DNA of 64,000 nucleotides from Actinostola sp. cb2023 (taxonomy: Eukaryota > Cnidaria > Anthozoa > Actiniaria > Actinostolidae). Location: NCBI GenBank assembly GCA_033675265.1, contig JAUJYZ010001118.1:553501-617500 (forward strand), read 5' to 3'. Positions 23,201 to 48,491 of this stretch are shown in pieces. Both the position numbers and the translations under genes were made by a program. The number at the start of each line of letters is the position of its first letter. Positions within the stretch are counted from its first letter, which is position 1. Below the pieces are notes generated by a model. That model did no database searches. It was not told the origin of the DNA and worked only from the letters and a program-made list of their open reading frames with translations.

Positions 23201-26200
23201 AAACTGTACACTTTATCTCACTTTCGTTTCACATAACCTCACGTTATCTCATCACTCACTTTTCAACAACGGATCCTTTACGATCCATCCGGGCTTAGTT
23301 CTTACTGATTCAGAAAGGTCAGTGAGCTTCTCAGTTCATTCCTGATCAGCTCAGTAAGGATTTTAACCTCAATAGGTTGCAGATGAACCAGTTCTCGCAT
23401 GTACTTTTTTTTAGGCCACGTCCACACATTCGATTTCGTTCGTTTTTTCATCGAAAACTCACCTGTCCAGAAATCGTGTGGATTAAAATTATAAAGCTCC
23501 TTTGAACCTAAAAACGTCTGCGAAGTGTAGTCTCCCTCGCCGAACTAAAGACAGATGCGAGGGAGACTAGTTCTAGAGCGGGTCATTAGAAACCATTATA
23601 CGAGATAGTTTTCTTCAAATGGACAACATGCAATCATTAGGCCGGAAGGTAATAATAAAATTGAAACACGAGATAAACGGCGAGCACTGAGCGTACCGTG
23701 TAGAGTTGATAGATCGCCCTGTCCTTGGGAAGACCTCTCACGCAGACAAGCCCCAGTTAGAGAAATCATCCATGACACTCGACACACTTGCAAGGCAACA
23801 AAACCGGTGATTCATTTCAATCGGTGGCGCCTTCACTACATCTTTTCTACTCATCTCTCGCCATGCTTGTCGACTGACAGGAGGGCGAATATGTCTGGTA
23901 CATTGATCCTTCTCGAGATTCCGTGCTACTTCAACACCGAAAATAGACGAAATTGCATGTGCTTAGCAATACCCAGAGGGAGGGGTTCTCCGTTTCTCAC
24001 TATCCAATCGCTCACGCTTTTCTCACAAACGCTTCAATCCAATTTGTTGAACCCTCTAACGAAAAAGCACCCACAACCGACAGTAATTATTCGAGGGTTT
24101 CTAAACGAATGGTCATCAGTTACTGTACTTTCAGTGGTGCCGATCGAAACCCGGCTAAGAAAACCTCAATAAAACAAACTCGTTTGAAGGAACAAACAGT
24201 TTCCCAGTTTGATCAATACAATGAAGATTTTACAACACGTTACGCTTTGAGAATGATTGGAAAAAAGTGTGTTGTTAGTTTAAATTATAAGCTAGTATCA
24301 TTGTAGTATGCTTTCGGTAGCCTGTGGATCGGCTGTAACGTAGGCTAGCTAGCCTTTCGGTAGAGATCACAAAATACCATAATCCCTCGGAACGTTTGGT
24401 CAACACAATCGCACACACATTTTCAATAAACTTGCCGTATTTGTAAGTATTGTATAGGATAGTTTATGCATGCTAGAGTCTCAGTATCGACATGTACATG
24501 CTAACAATACACGACTCTTCAAGCCACGCGATCGTAATCCCTTGTATAAACCGCTAAGTAAGCACATTATGCGTAAAACCGCAACATAATCACCTACTTC
24601 ACGCATCCAGGAAACTTTTTCGATTTCGCAACGAGACAAAATTTATTTTATTCTTGTACATTACTCAAACAGGGATTTAGATTATGACTCAGCATTTCTG
24701 TGGAGTGTGAAAGACTATGTACAAACATGGTACAAATTGTTCTGTGATCAGTAGCACTGACAAAAATCTTCAAATTACGATAAGTCAAGGTCAGTCATGA
24801 ACTGCATGCATGACGACTGTGAGTAGCTGCGCTGAGATCATGCCACACATCATCACAGAATATCTTTTATCTCACAGGAAGCACAAACTATGATTAGTAT
24901 TTTATATCAATTTTTAATTAAGCTTCTTTAAACAGGCTTACTGGAATTTCTTTAATTTGTTTATAAACTTATCCTTGGCTTATATAGCCAAGTTCTGGCT
25001 CATACTCATAAAGTAGCCAGAAGCTGACGGCTGCTAAAATGAAAGTTGAAGGTTGCCTTGGGTTCTTTCGTCGTGTGTTCTAGAAATCAAAGTCAACTGT
25101 TTTGCTGCCACAAGGGAATAACTGTACCTACAAAAGATTCTACTCAAAGTCTTGTAAAACTTAATTTAATTGTCGAAATGCGACCCCTGCAACCTAGTTG
25201 TGAGCGTGGCCTAACGGAGGAGGAGAAATTTGGAGATGGTTTTCTCATCCGTTTTTTTTAGCACTGAAAATTTTCATTTACTAGTGTTAATTAGTTTAAT
25301 AATGGCTTTTTTAATATAAACCAACACAACAAATACAGCGAAATAATCGAAACTCGTCAGTTGGGTTCGTTTTCCTTATACGTCACACAGTAAGCCACTT
25401 TCAAATGATGATGCAACGGCGTTCACGCATAAAAAACGTACCGATATGGCAAGTTCATCGTATTTTTGGCATCTGTCCAAAGTTCATTTCAACAACTTTT
25501 GTACGAACCCATCGAAACGAAACGAGTCAAAAATAAAGCTTACACGTTCATGGTTCATGTGCTGGATACGGGCGTCTTGAAAGCATTCGCTGCTTTTTCT
25601 TAGCAGGAGTTATTACAACACTTCTTGAAAATATCCAGTGTTTCGGATAAGTTGGAGCGCAGATTGGTCCGTTTCCGGTTGAATAGTGACCGGAAACGAG
25701 ATTTGGCTCAATTCGTCATTTAATACTCGGCTCATATCATGAAAGTCCATCATGTCATCCTCGTCTACTTGACTTCATGGAAAGAGACAGTTTCATTTCC
25801 ATGATAAGATCTTATTTTTAAATTTATGCATACGAAGGAAACAGAACGAGCTGTCACATGAACTTCACGTGTTATGTAACAGATTTCATTAGCACAAAAA
25901 TATGGTCCGATCGACTGACAATTGAGGAGAAAATCGCTTCCAATCACAACTGTTTGCGAAGCAGTAAACACGTGCGTCGACCAATCAGAGCGAAGAAATT
26001 GTAACCATATGTCACCTACGTCACCTGCAAGTTTGACAGCCATCAATTTTTTTTGTTTTAACGCTTGCATCGAGCAGGGGTTTTCTTGCTGGGTTTTGAG
26101 ATCTGGAGAGGTACAGCTAGCAAAGAAGCAGAGAACAGTTCTCCTTGCTAGACCGCTAGCGAAGCGATCTAATTCGATTGCCCCGTTTCTCTGTTTTACA

Positions 26201-26244
26201 GCAGTCCAAGCCAGCTGTTTCGCTACCGTTCTAAAGCGATAACA

Positions 26245-29200
26245 ATGCTGTGCTGCAAAAAGAAATCATTGGACAAAAAACCCGAGCCTTTGGTGGAATA
26301 TCCTGATGGAGGATGGGGTTGGATAGTGTGCTTGGCAACGTTCGTAACTCAGTTCATAGTGCTAGGGACGATGAACAACTTTGGAGTTATGTATGTGGAA
26401 CTCCTGAAAGAATTCAAAGTAGGCAAGGCAGAGGCAGGTAGGGATCTCTATACAGTAGCTGTATTATATTATCTATAAAGGTCATTGCTGAAAAACAACA
26501 TGCAAATGCGCTCACCACTGTTTGATGTATGAAATAATCCAGCGTATTTCTACCGATTTCTTTTGGACACTGATTTAATGTTACGCTTTTAAAATCGAAG
26601 TCTCTCCAAACTCGATGCCGCTAAAAATAATTTCTGCTCTCCTCTCTCCTCGAATTCAAACTCCCCCGCTAGAAACGAGCGATGTAAATCATGTTTGCCA
26701 TAACTTAAATTATTCTGACTTCATTGAGGTCAGCTGTTTTGACTGTTTGATTACATTCATTATTTTTTCTCGGTTCATGGTTTTATTTGATACGCGTCTC
26801 TCTTTAAAAATCATTTCCCAATACAACGATTTTGAAGCTGAATTCAGCAAAAAAAAAGTACACGTTTATGTTATTTTGCATTGCACCATTTCTCTTCGAC
26901 AGTTGGAAGTGGAAAGGCGATATTTTTCTGTGAAATTTGTTCTTAAAATTACATTTTAGAAGAGAATAAAGCATTTCTAACCCTGCAAGTTTTTCTTTCT
27001 CTCTCCTCATAAGTTCAAGTTCATCACGTGCATAAGCAAATGTCAAGGCTTGGTTTTTCCTGTCAAACAGGTTTTTGAACCAATGATAGTTCTTCTTGTT
27101 TATTTGATTGACGACTTCGGCTTTACCCTGTGAGAGAGAGAGCCCTGAAGTCAGCTCAGCTCAAGTTCTCCAAGCTTATAATCAGTACCCGTACTTTTAT
27201 TTTAGAGTTCTGTCAGTTAAATGAAAACAAAATCGCTAAATCCTCTTTGTAAACATATGTACAAAATTTTAGTTGATGTACGAAAGTTGTTTTTGCCTGC
27301 AAACAATCAAACAATAACAACAGATATAGCAGCATTAACCGACCTCAAAACACATATCCAAATACACTATGTAATGCGCTTGTGGTTACTGGACGCCGTA
27401 TGTACTTGCACAGAAAGACGCAGAACGAAACAACACAGAAGTTTGTTTTGAAGAAAATATAAGTTTTCTTCTATCGAACGTTGTTCTCATAATTTGCATA
27501 CGAAGTGCATGCGCCAAACAGGGATTACGAAATGCATGCGCCAAACAGGGATTTGATACTCGAGCTGGACGAGCAAATAGAATTACTTTTACCATACGTT
27601 GTTTCACAATAAGCATGTAACATGGAAATAGAGTCAGTTTGTTTGGTTGTTATAGTCTAAAGTGTCTTTTAGAGCTATTTCTTGTAATCTTATGACAAAT
27701 TTATTGCTGCTTGCAATAAGCAAAAGAAAAGCTGCACGCGTCGAGGTACACTCGCCCTGGAATTTTATATCTTGGTTTGCAATCACACAAGATAACCATC
27801 ACAAAATTAAAACGGGTGGAAATCACATGATTTTAGCATGAGGATATTATCTATGCATCAATAAGCATTCTATTGTGCGGTTGAAATTACTCTTTTGTTC
27901 TTCGAAACTTGGGCGTTCGCTGCCTGCATGCTCAGGCCAAGATTTGAACAATTGAAATTGATGTTTTTGTGAGGGGTGACCGCACATTAGTCAACAATGA
28001 GTTTGCTGATGCGTGTTGTACTGTTAGGCCACAGCTTCTACTCTTTTCTAATGAGAAATTGGATGCCAAAACCCTCATGTCCTGTAACCCTACTCTTTCT
28101 TTTGGACATGAAATTATTCAGTCGTTTCCATAATAATGTTCATGTTATTGGCACACAAACTCATAACTCAGCTAACTCAGAAAACTCAGCTCAGATATTA
28201 GATATTTGTTGAGAATAATTTGAACCTTTCATTTACCTTCATTTTTCTTTATCTTCAGCATGGGTTGGGTCAATTACTTATGGTATGATGTTTCTCCTTG
28301 GACCTGTGGGTACCACACTATGCAAAAAGATTGGATGCAGACTTACTACCATCATAGGGTGCTGCATAGCATCAGTGGCATGCCTCCTAGGCTCCTTTGC
28401 TCCAAACATCTATGTAATGGACTTGACCTATGGCTTAATGTTTGGTGTTGGAGCTAGTTTTTGCTACTTCCCCACTGTCATCATCCTTGGTACGTACTTC
28501 AACAAACGACTCTCCCTTGCCAATGGTCTGACCTCTTCTGGTAGTGGTGTAGGATCACTTGCAATGGGGCCTATCATGCAGTGGTTTAAACCTCTTTGGA
28601 ATGAGAAACACCATGCGCATATTTGCTGGTATGATGGCAACTATCATCTTGGTTGCATTCATATATAGGCCAATCAATACTCCATTTCTGAATGCCGACA
28701 AGTACAATCCCAAGAAGAAGGAGGCAGAAAAAAAGAAGAGCTGCTTGAGCTTCATTGATTTCAGTCTCTTCAAGAACAAGGCATATTTGATGTGGTGTGG
28801 TTCGCTGTCATTTTGGATGTTGGGATACTTTGTTCCTTTTGTGCATTTGGTGAGTATAACTCCTCAATTTCTAGTGCAGGGTTTTTCAACACATTTAGCA
28901 ATAGTTTTAAAGTTTTAAAATATAATTGCATTCCCATTTCTTTAATGTTACATCATTTCATTTCATTGACCAGTTATTTATTGTTTTCTAGATCCGTCTT
29001 GCCACTCTCCAAGGTGTTGATATGTTTAATGCTACACTTCTCATTGGAATGATGTCAGTGGGATCCACAGTAGGACGACTCTTCTTTGGCAAGATTGCAG
29101 ATCACCCCAAAGTCAACAGGCTCTATCTGTATCAGTTTTCATTCCTTATGATTGGAATCAGCAATACCATATGTCCTCTCATGAAAACCTATGGTGGTCT

Positions 29201-30285
29201 TGCCTTCTATGCAACATTCTTTGGCTTCTTTGAGGGCTGTTATGTGTTGTTGGCTCCCGTTCTTACTGGCGACATTGTTGGACGAAATAACATGGCTACA
29301 GGTGTTGGAGTTCTGTTTGCTGTGAAGTCTATTCCTCTCACACTTGGGCCACCCATTGCAGGTTAGCTGCCACTGAATACCACAAAAGCTATTCTAAAAA
29401 AGCTCTACACCTTGCCTGTTGTAGTTTTACATACACAATTGCATATTTAAAACCTACACAGTTTGTATGGTAATGCCACTACTGTCATAACATACCATAT
29501 CTTTGTTTTTCACAGGCTTTATCTATGATGCTTCTAACTCCTATGAAGTGGCTTTCTACATAGCTGGTGCAGTTCCAATTATAGCTGCATGTTTGATGTT
29601 TACAATCCCATTCCTGATGCCCAAAGAAGACCATCCTGACTGTACAGAATATGGTAAATTTGAAGTCATCATGGAAGAGAAAGATCATGAGAGTGAAGAC
29701 AGAAGCTCTGGCTATGATTCTCAGCTTCGCATCCCACAAATGTCTGTTGAGCCACCAACGCCAACATTGCTACCAGAGTCCCTTAAAGCTGAATCTCTTC
29801 CATATCTTCCACCTCTGATTCATGATCCCAATGGACTATCTGGAGATCACACAGAAGCACATCTCATTCCTCTTCCCAGACGCCTACGCCCACATTCTAT
29901 TTACAGTGTACGCAGTCTTACTGGATCACATCTTAGTGTTAATAGTATCTTAAGTAGAGCTGGACCAAGCACACTCACTTTGCCAGCAATACAAGAAAAC
30001 GGCGATGGTAGCCGGTGTACTGTAAGAACTGCAGGTCTGCTTGACCTTCAAAGAGAACTTAGTCCATCAGTGTTTTCTCTAGTGAGAAGACGGTTGGACC
30101 TACACATGCCTAAGCAGGCTCCTACCCTTGCAGTACCCAAACTGATATCTGCAAGCAGGTATGGTGGAAGTATCGGGTGTATATCTGTTCCAGGAGATGC
30201 TGCTCCTATTGCATATGATCAAGCAGTTGCTGACATTGAAGAACAAGAAAAAGAAGTAATGATAGGAAATGTAACAAGTGTTTAA
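26245..30285 (+). CDS. SLC16 (monocarboxylate transporter-like) gene A, apparent frameshift
   Basis: Four coding exons: 26245-26437, 28259-28849, 28992-29361 and 29516-30285. Exon 1 carries the family motif DGGWGW (residues 21-26) at the start of TM1. Exon 2 opens with AWVGSITYGMMF and holds the second signature region YFNKRLSLANG. Exons 3-4 carry GRLFFGKIADHP, GDIVG and PPIAGFIYDAS, then a cytosolic tail of over 200 residues. Family role: 12-TM plasma-membrane transporter of monocarboxylates, aromatic amino acids or thyroid hormone; by eye closest to the SLC16A2/SLC16A10 branch, but the substrate is unknown. In exon 2 the frame breaks at about 28588 (MGPIMQWF, then NLFGMRNTMRIFAG in another frame). 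Gene B has one more residue here, which favours a 2-base deletion over a 1-base insertion. The gene is either damaged or the assembly is wrong. The protein would end VTSV, which fits a class I PDZ ligand. Confidence 0.85.
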
Positions 30286-30865
30286 AGTAACAAAATACAC
30301 AATACTTCCTTTCTTGTGGAAAAAAAAAATCTTACGGAACAACCACAAAGAATAATTTAAGTGGCACTTCATTGAAGCAAAAGTTGAGTTCCTGAATATT
30401 AGCACAAAATTGGTGCTGTTGCTGTTCAAATATGTTGAGACAAAAACATTGTGATGGTCACATTGAAGTGCCAGAGGATAATTCAGGCTGCCTCTTCCAC
30501 TTCCAGTAATGAAGTACTGAAAGGAATCAGAACACCAAAATACAAACACAAAAACATCAGACTGATGGACTTGAATTCAATGTGTTTTAAGAACAGATAA
30601 TGCAATTGGCATTAATCAATCAATTTGCATTGAGTACTTAAACTTATACATTGATGTACAACAATCCAGTGGTAAATGGCTTGGTTCTGTTTAAACTTCA
30701 ACTAACGATGTTAAATTAGCATGCACATCTTCACCTTATTTCAAGTTTCATTCATCCAGACTTACAAGCTAAGTATATTGGGATTGGAGTATATTTGTGT
30801 TAGCATGTGTTGGAGTATATTTTCTATGGCTTAAAACGTAGACTTAATGTCCATGAAGTTCTTCT

Positions 30866-30871
30866 AATAAA
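30866..30871 (+). terminator. Candidate polyadenylation signal of SLC16 gene A
   Basis: This is an AATAAA hexamer about 580 bp after the stop codon, within transcript-sense AT-rich sequence. Other A-rich hexamers occur nearby, so its use is uncertain. Confidence 0.35.
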
Positions 30872-31125
30872 CTACCTGATAAATTCAGAAAGCTCAGGCA
30901 CTTAGGTGACATAGCTGCACAAGTCACGTTAATAATATTGGTGAAAAATAGAAGTTTGCGCAACAAAACGAGTGTTAAATATTAGCATGTTCTGACGTTA
31001 TAATGTTATTATTGTTGTTGTTAATGTCATTGTTTTAGTATCAAATGGGTACCAAAAAGCTTCAATGAAAGAAGGCCGCTCTTCTTTTTAAATTAAAAAA
31101 ATGACTTCAAATAGTATTAGCTTAC

Positions 31126-31398
31126 TGCGAAAATCCTTGTATCGCGACTTTTCGTTTTGTAAACTTCAGATGGATTTTGGATTTTTCTGTTCCGCCAATA
31201 TATTTTTGCACTAATTAGTACTAAATACAATACATAACAATAGAAATGTCACTATTTAGTACTTTAAAGAATGATGTTTATGCTGAGTTAACTTAAATGT
31301 ACTCAAGAAATGGAGATATATAGTGATTGTCGGAACAGAAAATCCCAAAATCCAACTGAAGTTTTCAAAACGAAAGGTCGCGATACAAGGATTTTCGC
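31126..31398. mobile_element. MITE-like foldback element
   Basis: GCGAAAATCCTTGTATCGCG at the left is complemented by CGCGATACAAGGATTTTCGC at the right. Inside, TTTTGGATTTTTCTGTTCCG pairs with CGGAACAGAAAATCCCAAAA. The element is about 270 bp with no coding capacity. Confidence 0.8.
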
Positions 31399-32007
31399 TG
31401 CAATATTATAATTCTAGTGGGGAAAATATTTATTAAAAACCAAAATGACAAAAGTTATGAAAAATAAAATAGTTTCTCAATAAACATTAAAAACTTGTTG
31501 TAACTTGTAATTGTGTTATTAATTGTGTAACTCTTAATTTGGATGTTTTTATTATTTAATATATTGACTGTGCAGCTATTTGTCACAACCGTTAGTGCTA
31601 CAACTCAACAGTGAACCAAGTATATAAGAATATCACCTAAACAGAATATATTTATAAGTAATTCAACTCATTTTAGGGTTGCTATTTTAGAATTCAATGT
31701 AGTTACAAGCATGGATTTTATTCCATCATAGCTTGTTTTAGAGCTTTATAGACAAGAACATCATTATGTAAATGAATTTAATCAGCAGCTTTCTAAGTGG
31801 TGAAAATAATGACTTTATTTTGGTAAATTCATACAAAACAAATTACTACACTTGAACAAAACATGTCTTACTTATTCCATTGAAGGAATAACTAATGCCG
31901 TGTTGATCGACACTTGAGTGCTTTACAAAAGTACAAAACAGAAAACCAAGGTTAAAATACTCCAGAAACGATAGTTTTCTGATTTGTACCTTGGTAAACA
32001 CTCTATT

Positions 32008-32173
32008 ATACACCGATTCTGAACATGGCGACCAATTTGAATAACCATTGTTCCCGACTGACCAGCCTCTCATACAGGTGAGAACGCTTTTGTGTTTCCA
32101 CATGAACACGAGGCCAGTCGATCAAAGAACAATGGTTATTCAAATTGGTCGCCATGTTCGGAATCGGTGTATA
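32008..32173. mobile_element. Small foldback element
   Basis: TATACACCGATTCTGAACAT at the left is matched inverted by ATGTTCGGAATCGGTGTATA at the right. The match extends through GGCGACCAATTTGAATAACC to arms of about 50 bp. Confidence 0.8.
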
Positions 32174-33430
32174 AACACGGCATAAGAATACTAAGACTAA
32201 ATTTCAAGGTTTATATTTGTGAAAGCTATATTTTGAGATCTTTGAAATTATCGTCTTTTCATTTTATTCATCATATTCATTCTTATCGTTATCAATAGAC
32301 CTATTAAGATCCTTACAAAAAGAGATAGTCGAGACAAATATTTTCAGAAATTATTCTTAATAGAGGATCGAAACCAAAGACAAAATAAAAACTTTTTTTA
32401 AATTGACAAACTTTGTAATATTTATGACTGTCCATTATTTGTGGGGGGGGGGGAGGAGGGGTGAGAAAATGGTCATGCAGCGACTCTTGAAATAGCCAAA
32501 AAAGGGGGGGGGGGGGGGTGAGAAACCTAATTAATTATGCAGGGGGATTGAGATTTTAAATAGTTCATAAATAATGAACGGTCCCTAACATTTACTAAGG
32601 GCATTACCTAGTCTGGACATTTGAATTAACATACAGTGGGTATGATATATCTACTTTGGGGCACCTCTATTCAGGGGACACCTCCATTAAGAAGACACTT
32701 TCCCTGTTCCCGAGGGGTTCCACTGTAATACATTTACTACATGACATGTTCAAAGACTTCAAAGCACTGAAACTTGCCGTATGTCAACAACAACGTGAAC
32801 TAGGTAGTGCGGAGAAACTGCCGTCCTTGAATCGACAATTAATATTCTGACCAAACCATAAACTGAAGTGTAAACTGGACCAACTATGTCGTGCTTTCGG
32901 TGTGCCGAATATAACAATAATCCTTGACAACTCAATTTAGTCAAACGGCGGCGTACATTCGCACGTACGTAGAAGCACGTTCACTCGTTGCACATGAATT
33001 GAAGTTTTTCAGGTTCTTCTTGCACATTAAAGTTCTTTATACTTACATGAAGAACATTTCCTTACCTTATAGTTTTATCAACTCTCGTCGGCTTCCATAC
33101 CTGTCACTTCGCAATGGCTAAAACTAAAAGTCGACTAGACTGAAGGTCGACAAGGAGACTGAACAACAATCAGTTTTGGCGCGAAAGTCTCCCGCCAGTC
33201 CGCCACACGCGCGCGTGCAAAAAAGCGCGCGAAATAGTCCTACTCTCCTCTCAGTCTGCTGTCGTCTGTAAGACTTTCAGTCTCGAAAAGAACGTAGAAG
33301 GGCGAAGTAAGGTCTAGAGAGACGAAATAAATATGTCTTCTTTATAACTTTATTTTAAGACGTTTTGTAGCGCGAGCCGATAAAGCAAATATTCTGTTGA
33401 AAGTTATGACGTTTCCGGTCTCGTTTCAAA

Positions 33431-33523
33431 TGACGTCACTATATAATTAACCAATTACAACACATTAGCTTCGGCTCTTCCTTCCTTCTCACCGGTCTGT
33501 GCTGCCGTGTGGAGATTTCTAAG
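33431..33523 (+). promoter_or_regulatory. Putative promoter and 5' leader of SLC16 gene B
   Basis: A palindromic CRE-like site TGACGTCA (33431-33438) is followed directly by the TATA-like TATATAAT (33440-33447) and a CCAAT (33451-33455). A start site near 33470 would fit the TATA spacing. Downstream, AAG|GTATGT at 33521-33526 and TTAAAAG at 33688-33694 look like donor and acceptor of a 5' UTR intron. A second TGACGTCA lies at 33746-33753, within the leader. Confidence 0.45.
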
Positions 33524-33832
33524 GTATGTAAGTTTCAATTTTGCCTTCTGTCAACTACATTTCAATCCTGCAATTGCGTCATTGCCGTCACCTAGCTATC
33601 CCTAAATATAGCGTCAGGAGCGCGTTTTGTGTAGCTCGCCTGAGGCATTTCCATTATTTTATTTTTTCGTTTCGTTTACTTTTCCAATTAAAAGATGGTC
33701 CCAAGAACGTTGAACCTTCAGAGTCGATGAATCAACACAGCCTATTGACGTCACTGCGTGTTGGGGCCTAGCAGGCCCTACACACTACGCCGGGACTATA
33801 GTTCCCCCAGGCTCGTAAGGAGTACCGCGGGA

Positions 33833-38046
<4,214 letters not shown>

Positions 38047-38263
38047 TTGTGATATGTCTAACTATTAGACAGTCATCGAATTACGGTGGAACATGGCGCG
38101 CAATATTGATGTAGCTAGCAATGACGTTGTATCACATGACCTCCGTTGTTGTGACCAAGTACAATGCGATCCTACTTCTGCAATCAATTGCGCGCAGCAC
38201 TGAAGCCGTGCATGTTGCCGGCGCAATGTTGCACTATATATGAACCACCGAGTGTAACAACGA

Positions 38264-38269
38264 AATAAA
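38264..38269 (+). terminator. Candidate polyadenylation signal of SLC16 gene B
   Basis: AATAAA lies 218 bp after the stop codon of gene B and is followed by A-rich sequence. The position is typical for a metazoan 3' end. Confidence 0.5.
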
Positions 38270-38343
38270 TTAAAGAAAGAAAGAATACATATAAATTTCT
38301 GAAGCCGGCTATACGTTCTTATCATCGGTCGTTAATTACTCAT

Positions 38344-38797
38344 ATGGTATAAGATCTTTATGCATATTTACTTGGGCTACCTGTGTATTCCCGGTTCATC
38401 TCTGTCACAAAATCACTTCAATATGAAGTGAATATTGGTGTGGTTCAGTATTATGTTATTTGACGCATTACTGAGTTATATATATAGGTTTTTTTGAACT
38501 GCACAATTGTTTCTTAGTTTTCCTTTCGTAATTCCAAAGCGGACTTTTTGGCTATTTTAGCAACGCAACGCTGGAATTATGAAATGAAAACTAAGAAAAG
38601 ATTGTGCAGTTCAAAAAAAACCTATATATATAACTCAGTAATGCGTCAAATAACATAATACTGAACCACACCAATATTCACTTCATATTGAAGTGATTTT
38701 GTGACAGAGATGAACCGGGAATACACGGTCTGCAGATTTAGACTTGGCCTACCACTGCAGGTAGCCCAAGTAAATATGCATAAAGATCTTATACCAT
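38344..38797. mobile_element. Long foldback element between SLC16 genes B and C
   Basis: Two arms of about 200 bp are almost fully complementary: ATGGTATAAGATCTTTATGC (left) against GCATAAAGATCTTATACCAT (right), TGACGCATTACTGAG against CTCAGTAATGCGTCA, and so on to a centre near 38570. The right arm has an extra 30-odd bases (about 38728-38760) absent from the left. No coding capacity. It sits between the two convergent genes. Confidence 0.9.
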
Positions 38798-40271
38798 TGT
38801 GCAGTTTCAAAATGTCAGTAATTTACATTAGGGGTGTTTTTGTATAATAACGCATGCGCCTTGGTATTAGTCCAGTTCGCGATTTGTGACCATAAGAAAA
38901 AGAAAGCCCATTTTTCAAGGCAACCCGCCGAGTAATTAACTATGTTAATCAACATGAAGTTACCACGCGTCACTGCAATTAACACAAAACCGTTTCACTT
39001 GAAAGCAAACTATTGGTTATACTATAGTCTCTCTTGTAGTACTCGCCTCTTGTATTGCCTTGCAACTTTTAATACTATTGGTTATACTATAGTCTAGCTC
39101 ACTTGTAGTACTCGCCTCTTGTATTGCCTTGCAACTTTTAATACTATTGGTTATACCTATAGTCTCTCTTGTAGTACTCGTCTCTTGTATTGCCTTGCAA
39201 CTTTTAATACTATTGGTTATACTATAGTCTCTCTTGTAGTACTCGTCTCTTGTATTGCCTTGCAACTTTTAATACTATTGGTTATACTATAGTCTCTCTT
39301 GTAGTACTCGCCTCTTGTATTGCCTTGCAACTTTTAATACTATTGGTTATACCTATAGTCTCTCTTGTAGTACTCGTCTCTTGTATTACCTTGCAACTTT
39401 TAATCTATTGGTTATACCTATAGTCTCTCTTGTAGTACTCGTCTCTTGTATTGCCTTGCAACTTTTAATACTATTGGTTATACTATAGTCTAGCTCTCAT
39501 GTAGTACTCGCCTCTTGTATTGCCTTGCAACTTTTAATACTATTGGTTATACTATAGTCTAGCTCTCTTGTAGTACTCGCCTCTTGTATTGCCTTGCAAC
39601 TTTTACTACTATTGGTTATACCTATAGTCTCTCTTGTAGTACTCGTCTCTTGTATTGCCTTGCAACTTTTAATACTATTGGTTATCAATAGTCTCTCTTG
39701 TAGTACTCGCCTCTTGTATTGCCTTGCAACTTTTAATACTATTGGTTATACTATAGTCTCTCTTGTAGTACTCGCCTCTTGTATTGCCTTGCAACTTTTA
39801 ATACTATTGGTTATACTATAGTCTCTCTTGTAGTACTCGTCTCTTGTATTGCCTTGCAACTTTTAATACTATTGGTTATACTATAGTCTCTCTTGTAGTA
39901 CTCGCCTCTTGTATTGCCTTGCAACTTTTAATACTATTGGTTATACCTATAGTCTCTCTTGTAGTACTCGTCTCTTGTATTACCTTGCAACTTTTAATAC
40001 TATTGGTTATACTATAGTCTCTCTTGTAGTACTCGTCTCTTGTATTGCCTTGCAACTTTTAATACTATTGGTTATACTATAGTCTAGCTCTCTTGTAGTA
40101 CTCGCCTCTTGTATTGCCTTGCAACTTTTAATACTATTGGTTATACCTATAGTCTCTCTTGTAGTACTCGTCTCTTGTATTGCCTTGCAACTTTTAATAC
40201 TATTGGTTATACTATAGTCTCTCTTGTAGTACTCGTCTCTTGTATTGCCTTGCAACTTTTAATACTATTGG

Positions 40272-48234
<7,963 letters not shown>

Positions 48235-48483
48235 AACTGAAAAAATACGGACCGGCTATGCCGCTCGATGAACGACAACGAGAAAGAGGAAGATATTTAG
48301 GGAATATTTTGTCGAAGCAAAGAGAATCGTGAGATATTTTCTATGGTAATAGTTTGACTAACGGTAAGCGAAAAAATATAATAATAATAATAATAATAAT
48401 GGCTATCCTCGATCGTCGTCCTGCCTAAATATAGTATCTCCCGACACTCTTCGCTGTTGGCGAAAAGTAGGTGTGGTAATAAA

Positions 48484-48491
48484 TGACGTCA
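48484..48491. promoter_or_regulatory. CRE-like palindrome upstream of SLC16 gene C
   Basis: A perfect TGACGTCA lies about 250 bp upstream of the gene C start codon. CREB/ATF-family factors bind this sequence in animals. Its use here is inferred only. Confidence 0.35.

Larger units (their letters stand above)
15800..26244. other. Intergenic region rich in foldback elements, no recognised gene
   Basis: Between the FBXL18-like gene and SLC16 gene A I find no exon I can assign. The first 4.4 kb is a patchwork of palindromes and MITE-like elements (listed separately). From 20.2 to 26.2 kb there is low-repeat AT-rich sequence with scattered short ORFs. The longest, two overlapping frames at 23807-24306, have no recognisable motif. 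The segment just before 26245 probably holds the 5' UTR and promoter of SLC16 gene A. Confidence 0.55.
30286..33430. other. Intergenic region between SLC16 genes A and B
   Basis: Its first part is the probable 3' UTR of gene A, up to an AATAAA at 30866. The rest is AT-rich with two foldback elements (31126-31398 and 32008-32173) and poly-G tracts near 32440 and 32505. No coding sequence is recognised. The last 400 bp is less AT-rich, with CG-rich segments (for example GCGCGCGTGCAAAAAAGCGC near 33210), as expected just upstream of a promoter. Confidence 0.5.

Noticed and set aside
23807..24306. Two overlapping plus-strand frames of about 120 codons
   Set aside because: No recognisable motif, they overlap each other in different frames, and no splice or 3' end context supports either.
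33758..33832. Extending SLC16 gene B upstream from a TTG at 33758
   Set aside because: A non-ATG start is unlikely; the ATG at 33833 gives a typical short cytosolic N-terminus, and the upstream stretch reads as leader with its own short ORF.
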